Source: Apiospora phragmitis
Lineage: Eukaryota; Ascomycota; Sordariomycetes; Amphisphaeriales; Apiosporaceae
Length of the DNA stretch: 64,000 bases
Assembly: GCA_038363925.1 (NCBI GenBank)
Contig: JAQQWL010000011.1
Span: forward strand, 8,060,001 to 8,124,000
Direction of reading: 5' to 3'
Of this stretch, positions 56,177 through 64,000 are shown in pieces (within the stretch, counting starts at the first letter, position 1; each line of letters opens with the position of its first letter). The translations under genes and the position numbers were made by a program. The notes under the pieces are model-generated. The model searched no databases and was not told where the DNA came from. It worked only from the letters and a program-made list of their open reading frames with translations.

Positions 56177-58559
56177 TGTTACGTACCTATGCGTACGAAC
56201 CCCTTTTCTATTTTATTAAAAGGGGCATACGATGCCCCTCGTAATTAATATTAGAAATAGATATAAATAATAAAATATAATAATATAACCTCGATTAAAC
56301 TCGGAACTTACTTATATATATATACGAAAGCTTATTTAATATTAATTAATAATTACCCGTAGCGATTATAAATTAATAAGAGTAAAGAAACGTTTTTACG
56401 CCCCTATCGATATAAAAGCGACCGTGCTAAGGAGCCCTGAGAATTTCCGCTTATTAAAAATTTAGAGGAAGAGCCGAACTAAATTAACCGTACGAAGAGG
56501 AACCCCTTTTTCTAAGTATATATTATAAAGAGGAGACTAGGTTTCGAATTATACGCGAAACTAGCTAAGCTATATATAATTATATATTTAAATAACCCTT
56601 TATTATACGATTTATAAAACGATAACCCTTATTAAAATATAGTTAATTACGATTAGCGAATCGAGATTAAGCTTAGATATACCGAGCTAAGATAAACCGA
56701 TAACCTTAAACTCTAAACTACTTATATACGAAGAGGTATCTTAAAATACCGGGATTTTATTAACGGTTTAAAAAAAGAATATTAATCTCGCTTTTTAAGA
56801 ATTTAAACTTCTAAACGTATTTTTCGAAGAGATAATACCCGAATTACTTACGATATACATCGTATAATATTTCTTAAAATATTATATATTAAAAATAAAA
56901 AGAATATTCTTTTAAAAATCGTTTAATATAAAATTTAGAGAATAAACCGAATATTAATTCGGTTAAGTTAATCGTATATTTTAAAAAGAGCTTTATTATT
57001 ATTTCGAAAAAAAAACGGAGTTAATATACCGGTAAGCGGATTTTTTAAAAGTAAGCTCGTATAATTAGTACTACCGGCCGCTCCCGTACACTAAAAAGAC
57101 CGACCGGCAGAACCGACTTCGTAAACCTGAAAAGAGGATATTCTACACTCTTCCTAAGAACAGACAGTCGAATAACCGCCGCTTAAGCGAAAGATACCCG
57201 GTTTCCGTACGGAGTAATCGTCCGCGATATCACGGGATACTCTAGGCCTAAAGTTTAACCCCGGATTCTTAAATACCTAAGCGTCGCAAGATATCGTTTT
57301 TTTCCCTTCTTTAACTTTAATACCGCTAGACTAGACCGTATGATTATTTAGTCTAGCGTACGTTACGGAATACGATATCCTTTTAAGCCGAGCTATTTAT
57401 AATAATAAAATCGATTAAAATAAAGTCGTTACCTTTTTAAAGATATAAAGAAAAAATAATTATATCGGTAAGCCGTATAATATCTTTTATAATAAAATAT
57501 AAATATTTATTAAAATATACCGACGATTAAATATATTAAAAGATTAGTATTATACGATCTTCTCGGATATTTTTTCCGGCCGTGCGGAGGTATTTTATTT
57601 TAATTATATTAAACTCGAAAAAAGATAAAACGAAATATACCATTTAATAAACTCGTACTTTAATACGATAATAAACTATATATAATATTTTATAAATTAA
57701 ATAATAACTTTTTTTATATAAGTAAAAAATAAAAACGCTAAGAAATAACTTATTAAAATCTTAGAAATCTTATTAAATAAGCTTTAACTCGTATAACGAG
57801 CCCTCGGAAAAGGATTTAAAAAAGAGGTCGCTCTTTATACCTTAATCGTACGAGCTTATTAAAAAGTCCCGGAACTTTTACCAGCTCTTATTCACTAGAA
57901 TTTAACGTATAAAGCGTTATTCTCGGACCTTCGAACATTACTAAGTATAGTAACGGACTAGAGGTTTTCGGAGTAATATTTAACGGAGGATTTATATCGA
58001 AATCTAGCTATAGATATATACTTAATTAATAAACGGTTTTATAAATAATTATACGAGAAGAAATAAATTAACTTATAATAATAAATTACTATATAATAGC
58101 CGACCACTAAGATAAAATAAGAATTAACGACTTATAAACACGTTTTAACCTAAGTTATTATATAAGAACCGGTAATTTAAATAAAAAACCTGCCGAATCT
58201 ATTATAAATAAAGCTATTAATTAATAAACTACTTAATTAAAAAACGAACCCGTATAATAACCTAATACTTTTAAGCGTATAATAACGTTAAATAAGATCT
58301 CCTTATTTAAGATAAATATAAGGATTTCGTTCGAGATTAAGAAAAGACAAAGGAGGAGCTAAAAAATAACGAAAAAGAGTACAAATATCTCGATTTAGAA
58401 AATACACAATAAAATATTACCTACTTAACGGACGCCTCGTTTTATTACCGGCTTATTAATAAGGATATTTACTTTTTAAAAGTTATCGTATAAACTAACT
58501 AATTTAACTTTAATAGCTTATATAATTAAACTTATTAAAAAGAGGTTTAAAATACCGGC
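56177..58559. mobile_element. Unclassified decayed repeat (element F)
   Basis: It begins TGTTACGTACC, like an LTR, and has a perfect hairpin (GGGGCAT-ACG-ATGCCCC) at about 56,222-56,240. A plus-strand frame at about 57,730-58,530 gives a long charged protein-like translation with RIP-type stops but no motif I can name. A patch at about 57,050-57,300 is less mutated. It is interrupted on the right by the LTR of element D. It could be a Copia-type gag region or another retroelement; this is not settled. Confidence 0.5.
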
Positions 58560-59221
58560 TATAACGAACGCTATCCGGGTTTAAAAAAAAAACTTAGTAA
58601 GACGTACTAGGGTTTATATTAATAATACGAAAGAGTATTTAAACGTGCGATAGAAGTCCGCTTTTATTAATATAATAAGTAATAGTTTATAAAAAAGGAG
58701 GTAATTAAGGTGCGTAGATTTAAAAGTATTTATAATAGAGTTATTAAGATTATTTACTGTATTAATAAGTTAAATTAATATTTAAATTAATTATTAAAAT
58801 AAAGAGTATTTATATAAAATATATAGGAGATATTTCTCGTTATATATTTAATTCCTTTTTTATTAATACTTTAGATTACTTATAAGCTTATAGTGATCTC
58901 GTTACTAGCTTACGGTGATCCATCCTTTAGATCACGGTAATCTAGCCTTGGTTAGCTCACCTTAGGCGTCGTGCCTTTTATTATTCCGGGGCTTATTACG
59001 TAACTTATTATACCTTATTATTATATCTACTTTTATTCGTTTTATCGCTACGCGAGCTGGGGCCGCTTATTTTATTATATATTATTAAAGTATAGCTATA
59101 TATATATTAATATAATTAACGGTGCGATTACTAGCTGTGGTATTATAGCCGGACCGGGTTATTATACCCCCGTGCCGATAAGTGGGGTTTTTTAGCCGCA
59201 TGGTTAAGTCGAGTTATAATA
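58560..59221 (-). repeat. 3' LTR of element D
   Basis: 662 bp, reverse orientation, same family as the A and B LTRs: its left end reads TATAACGAACGCTATCCGGG and its right end is the complement of TATTATAACTCG. The outer 5-bp flank is CCGGC (58555-58559); the partner copy is outside the window. Confidence 0.85.
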
Positions 59222-62200
59222 TTATCCTCTTTTTTTTAATTACTTTATCTTTAAAGTGTCGATTTTATAAATACCTTAGTTATTTATAATATTGAGTTAT
59301 AGTAGGTTTTTTTTCTTTATTACTTTTTATTATAATATATACTTATTATAAATAGTCGTATCGAAAAATCTCGGTTTAAAAAAACTATTACGCGTTTAGC
59401 TCTTATTATTAATATAAAATCCTCGGGTAATTTAATTAGCATGCCCTGTACTCGTTATTTTTGTTAAAACCTAGCTTATCGTATAAACGAGAAGTCGTCT
59501 CGTTACTCGGAGTACATTCGAGTTAGTCGTTTTTATAATAGTACTTTTATTATATCGGCTTTGACGAAGCTGGCCGCTTAATAAAAAAAAACTAGAGGCG
59601 GAGGAATCGGATATAAAGGAGGCCTTATTTCTATTATAGACGTAGTTATCTACCGCCTTGGGTCGTTTAGCCCGTTTTCGTTGCATAAAGAAGGTTATAG
59701 TAGAAAAGCGTTCGGAAGCGTTCCGTCGGGGGATATAAGAGCTGGATAAGGAGGATAATATTTCTTTTTTAATTATTAATTAAGAGAATTTCGTTTTAAG
59801 TAATTTATATTCTTTAAGTATTTCCGGGGATATTAACTAGTCGTTCTTTAGTTTAATAGATTTCTTAAAGTTTAGAACGTTAGTTTTTATAAGGGGAGCT
59901 CTTTTTTAAACTTTTAAAGTTCCTCCGCGGCGTTTATTAAAAGTTTTTTAAGTTTTTAGGTATTATTTTTTAGTAGGTAGCCCTTTTATTAAATGAGGTA
60001 TTAAAAGCTTTATTTTTCCTTTTTTTTATTAATAATTCCGTCGATTTCGTACTTGTATTAATTTGTTTCGACTTTTAATTATATATCGATTAGGGTTTCT
60101 TTGGCCGCTGGTTTAAGTAATAAAATATAAAATATAAGGTGTATTTATATTATTTTAAGTAGTAATAATTAATAGTTAATTTTTAAAATAATTTCCGCGA
60201 TTTTAAATAATTTAATTTTTTTAAAGTTTAATTTATTACTTAGTTATTTTATTTTAATATTTCGTTATAAAAGGTAAACTTTTTTTCCTTTTTTAATAGT
60301 TAGTCCTTTTAACCTTATTTAATTAGCGTATTTTTTTATTCGTTATTAGAGAAAGGTGAGGTTTTATTATAGTGTAATTTAGAGTTCTTTTAGTTTTTTA
60401 ATTTATATGGTCGCGATTAATGCTAGTTCTTTTTTTAAGAGTTTTTTAGTGATTTTTAGGTTATATTCGTAATTTGTTCGAAATAGTGATATACGTGTGG
60501 TTTCGTTATTTATATTATTATAAACGAATTAAGCTATAGGTAATAATTATACCTAGTTATTTTATTTATAGTTAACGTAGTAGCGTAAGTATTATTTTAA
60601 TATTTAGTTTATTTTTTTCGTTTATTTATTAGTTTAAAGGTAATAAGCTGTGGATAGCTTATGCTTAATATCTAGTTATGTTATAAGTAATTTTTAAAAT
60701 TTTATTATAAATAACTTATTTTAGTTAAAAATAATCGTTTTTAATAATCCGTATTAATTAATAATAACGCGGAGGAAGGTATAGGCTAGATTATTGGTAT
60801 CGCTAAACTTTTTATACGGTAAGAAGTAGGTATATTTTATAAATTTATCCGTAATTATTAAAATGTTATCGTAGTTAGTTTTAGTTAAAGGTTTTTCCGA
60901 TAAGGGTAGTTTAATTATAAAGTTAAGCGCGATCGCTTTTTACGCCTTATCTAGCGGTAAAATTAGCTATAGTTTTTTATATAATCAATATTTTACGAAT
61001 TTAGCCTTATTATATAAATTATACTTATTAATAATTTTAATTATAATTAATTTAAGGTTTTCGTAATTAAATTATTTAATAATTCGCTTTTAAGTTTTAA
61101 ATACTCCTTAATATCTATATATAAGGTGCTCGTGAAATTCCTTAATAAAGTTTTTATAATACCGTTTAAAGATATGGATCTTATTTTAATAAAAAGTAAG
61201 GCCGTCGCGGTTTTCAAAACGATCCCCGGGGTAATTAATAAGATTAAGGCCTTAATTAAATTATTAAAATCTAGTAACCTATTTATCGCTATATTAAACG
61301 TGGCTCGTCGCGTTTAGTTATTTCGATAATATAAGGTTACCGTTCTGGTTATACGTAAAAATAGTTCGTATTTTAGGCGGAACCTCCTCTTAGTGGTTTA
61401 ATTATCGGCTTAGCGCGTTGGCGCGGCCGTTCTCGTTACCTTTCCAGTAAATGATAATGAGGTTAAATTTCGAAAGGAATTTAGATTATTATATTTATTA
61501 TTTATTTAGTTTTTTAATAATAATAAACGTTATAAAGTTCTTATAATCGATATAAACTTTTATTAATTTTATTATTTCGTTAAAATAATATTTTTATTCT
61601 TTATAAGTTTTAATAATAGTTATTAACTTTTTATTATAAATTTAATAATTAAGTTCTAGTTTATTTAATTTTTAAAAAAAGAATGTAATAAGGTGCGACT
61701 TCCCGTTATTGTTCCGTTAGCTTAGTTGTCCTCCGATCGTATAATTCGATATATCGGTTTCGATTTCGAATAATTTTAAAAGGTTTGTTACGCGGAGTAC
61801 TAATTCGCTAAAAATTCGCTCCTTAATATTATAAAAGGCTTAGTCTTCTTTCTCTATCTATCGGAATGGCTCGTCCTTCTTCGTCAGGTTTATTAAAAGT
61901 ATTACTAACCTATTAAATCCGGAGATAAATATCCAGTAATAATTAGCTAATCTTAAGAAGGATTTAACTTTTATAACGCTTATAGGCGTGGGTTATTTTT
62001 TAATTATTAAAACTTTAGAAGGTTTTATCTAGATTTCTTTAAGGGATATTATATATTTTATAAATATAACGGATTATTAATAGAACTCGTTTTTTTAAGT
62101 TAATTAATAAATTAACGTTTTATAGCTCCTAGAAAATTAACTTTATATATTTTCGGTACTACTTATTATTCTCGGAGTAAATAAAAATATTATCGAGATA

Positions 62201-62239
62201 TATTATAACGAACTTATTAAAATATTTTCGTAAAATATA

Positions 62240-62560
62240 GTTAATTATAGATTAAAAGTTAATTAATATATTAATTAAATTAAATAGTATAACTCAGTAT
62301 TCAAAATATTCATACTTAATTTAAAACGCGGTGTTTTATTCTTTCCTTTTTTTAATCCGGATTAAGTTATATATATTAGGAAGGTCGAGTATTATAAAGA
62401 TTTTAACGTTTAATAGTTTATTTCGTAAGTCGCCGATTAAAAGTAAAGGGTACCGGTTTTTAATAATAATTTCGTTAAGTTTTCAATAATCGATATATAT
62501 ACGCTACTTAGGTTTCCCGTTTTTGCTCTTTTTTAAGATAAAGAGGATAAGGAAGCCTGC
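62240..62560 (-). pseudogene. Decayed reverse transcriptase of element D
   Basis: The reverse complement shows the same palm-domain series as element B, with V-A-Y-I-Y followed by decayed Y-R-K-L-N and N-R-Y-P-L-P-L-I, interrupted by RIP-type stops. Limits are approximate. Confidence 0.75.
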
Positions 62561-64000
62561 TGGCGACGTGGATAGTTATACAACTCCTTTCTCGAGATTT
62601 TCCGTAATATACTTTTTTAAAGCTTATTTATACTTTTAATTAAATTTATATATAGGTATAAATAAGGGTTCTTTTTTATTTTTAAAGGGTATTTTATAAT
62701 TTTATTATATATAAAATAGTAAGCCTATTTTTAGTTTTTTATTAAAAAAGGCTTTAAATTACCGGTACTTTTTTAATATAATCGTTATAATATTCGGCTT
62801 AAGTTTTTTAATAATAATATATATTTTAAAGATTTTAAGTTTATTAAGGGGTCGTTTTTTAAACCGTTATTTATTAATTAAACCTTTTTTTAATATATTT
62901 TATTAAAATTAGCTTATTTTTTAATTAATTTTAAAATTATTTACCCGTAATTAAGATATTTTTAAAATTATATTATATTTTATAACGTGTATAATATTAT
63001 ACGTAATTTATTTATAACGTTTTTTAATATTAATTAAAAGGTTTATAACTTCTTTCCGTACTTCTTTATTGTTATAGGTTATAAATCTTTTATCGACGGT
63101 TTTAAATCGGTATAGGGCGTTTTTCTCTTATTATTCGAATTTAAAGCGGTTAACGATTCGTAGTGAAATATAGTTTTTTATGTTTCGTTATCAAGTAGCG
63201 CTTTAATGTAGACTCTTTTTATATTTATTATTAATATAATATATTTATAAATAGCTAGATTATCTATTATTTAATATAAGGACCTGTCTTAGTCCGCTTA
63301 TTATTATCCTTTTATAATAAGCGGCGTTTATTTTTCGAACGCTATTCTTATAGGTTGTTAATACTTTTTTACGATCGATCCTCGTATCGTTGCTGTCGTT
63401 CCTTTCGTTCTTTGTAGGGCGCTTTTTAGTATGCCGGTGGGGGTGTTTTTATGCTCTTCCCCGTATAAAGTGCTATCCTTAATACTTGAGACTCGGGTTC
63501 TTTAAATGATTTGAAGGTTTATTAAGTTCGCGGTAGTTTATAAGCGTTTTATTAGGTATATGCTTATGTATTGTAAAAGCGTTAGGCGCTTTCCTTTAGA
63601 CGTTTATAAGCTCGCGATTTTTTTTAGGCGTGTTTAAGGTATTAATCCTCGAAATACTTTTTTTAATCTCGTCCTTTTAAGTAGTATTATCGTAGCTATT
63701 ATAAGTTTTTTTTATATTAATAAGTATACGCGTCGTTCGTTAAGGATTAATATTCGGATTTTTTTAATAATATAGTTAAGGTGTAGTTACGTAATAGGTT
63801 GTTTATTAATCTTTTGGGGAAATTATTTATATTTAAGTTTTTTCGCGAAGTGTTTTATATAAGTATTATATACGTACAAAATTTATAAAAGCGTAAAGTA
63901 TTTTTTATATATAGGGGAAATTTAGGTATTACTTTTTATTATATAATTACCGTAGATTCTTTAGTTAAACCTAGCCGTAATAAATATTTAACGTAGGTAT

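Larger units (their letters stand above)
38770..64000. repeat. AT-rich, RIP-mutated transposon nest (runs off the window)
   Basis: From about 38,770 the sequence turns strongly AT-rich, with almost no CpA/TpG, many TpA and surviving C mostly in CpG. Reading frames are broken by TAA/TAG where CAA, CAG or TGG is expected. That is the signature of repeat-induced point mutation. Element boundaries, listed separately, show nested insertions with exact target-site duplications. Islands of lighter mutation occur at about 41,600-42,311, 46,440-46,730, 54,085-54,420 and 57,050-57,300. The extent and gene emptiness suggest pericentromeric, subtelomeric or isochore heterochromatin; which one cannot be told. 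Confidence 0.95.
58560..64000 (-). mobile_element. Element D: Ty3/Gypsy chromovirus, B family, truncated by window end
   Basis: Minus strand: 3' LTR at 58,560-59,221, a polypurine tract (59,222-59,235 on the complement), then pol and gag upward. Matches to element B in reverse order include RNase H end (about 61,320-61,450), reverse transcriptase palm signature (about 62,430-62,560) and the gag-pol linker with a GTGCTATCC/CCCCGTATAAAG block (about 63,440-63,480). All frames are RIP-broken. The 5' LTR lies beyond 64,000. Confidence 0.88.

Noticed and set aside
56172..58542. AAAAG at both ends of element F as a target-site duplication
   Set aside because: The right copy (58538-58542) is in an A-rich run and the bases before it do not end in CA/TA as an LTR should; chance match is likely.
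61126..61317. 63-codon plus-strand frame in element D
   Set aside because: It lies antisense to the decayed pol of element D, in AT-rich DNA; chance frame.
1..64000. tRNA genes, rRNA genes and CRISPR arrays
   Set aside because: Scanning for T-loop patterns (GGTTCGA and its complement) gave hits without matching stems; no rRNA-like sequence or regularly spaced repeats were seen. A covariance-model search would be decisive.

Overview
The window looks like nuclear DNA of a filamentous ascomycete. Genes carry short introns (about 50-260 bp) with GTAAGT/GTGAGT-type donors and a visible branch site (CTACTAAC). The families are typical of ascomycetes: Mbf1, Cdt1, a Prp2-type DEAH helicase, a DUF1365 protein, a bZIP factor with a DUF3425-like tail and a GPI-anchored Cys-rich protein. 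The right-hand 25 kb shows repeat-induced point mutation (RIP). Species cannot be named from sequence alone; Pezizomycotina is an inference.

Positions 1-38,770 are gene-bearing DNA of ordinary composition with fourteen genes I can support. In order they are: a bZIP factor (-; damaged or mis-sequenced frame), an RluA-type pseudouridine synthase (-), a peroxisomal hotdog thioesterase (+), a Gfo/Idh/MocA oxidoreductase (-), a membrane-anchored polysaccharide deacetylase (+), a Cys/Met-metabolism PLP enzyme (-), a GFA-type zinc protein (+), a GPI-anchored Cys-rich protein (-), Prp2-like helicase (-), an ER-luminal J-protein ending in RDEL (+), a DUF1365 membrane protein (-), Mbf1 (+), Cdt1 (-) and a 77-residue orphan with a 5'UTR intron (-). 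Divergent neighbours share promoter regions (pseudouridine synthase/thioesterase, helicase/J-protein, DUF1365/Mbf1). Several pairs converge, such as thioesterase/oxidoreductase with 52 bp between stops. The genes serve unrelated housekeeping roles (splicing, replication licensing, RNA modification, ER folding); I see no metabolic cluster.

From about 38,770 to the end, composition drops to an AT-rich, CpA/TpG-poor, TpA-rich state typical of RIP. Read as decayed transposons, the block resolves into a nest. The oldest layer is a minus-strand Ty3/Gypsy chromovirus (element C), now in four pieces. Two Fot1/pogo-type DNA transposons sit inside it head to head, 80 bp apart, with TA duplications. One of these carries a 712-bp solo LTR (duplication ATAAT); the other carries a 465-bp TRIM-like mini-LTR element (duplication TAAAG). 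A full-length 7,685-bp chromovirus (element B, duplication CAGGT) also sits in C. To the right lie an LTR fragment, an unclassified decayed repeat and a second chromovirus of the B family (element D, minus strand) that runs off the window. No intact transposase or reverse transcriptase gene remains.

The most notable observations are the internally consistent nest with exact target-site duplications, the TRIM-like element, the lightly mutated solo LTR and the mutation-spared outer edges of element B. Among the genes, the +1-type frame break in the bZIP gene and an Asp in place of the second metal-binding His in the deacetylase stand out.
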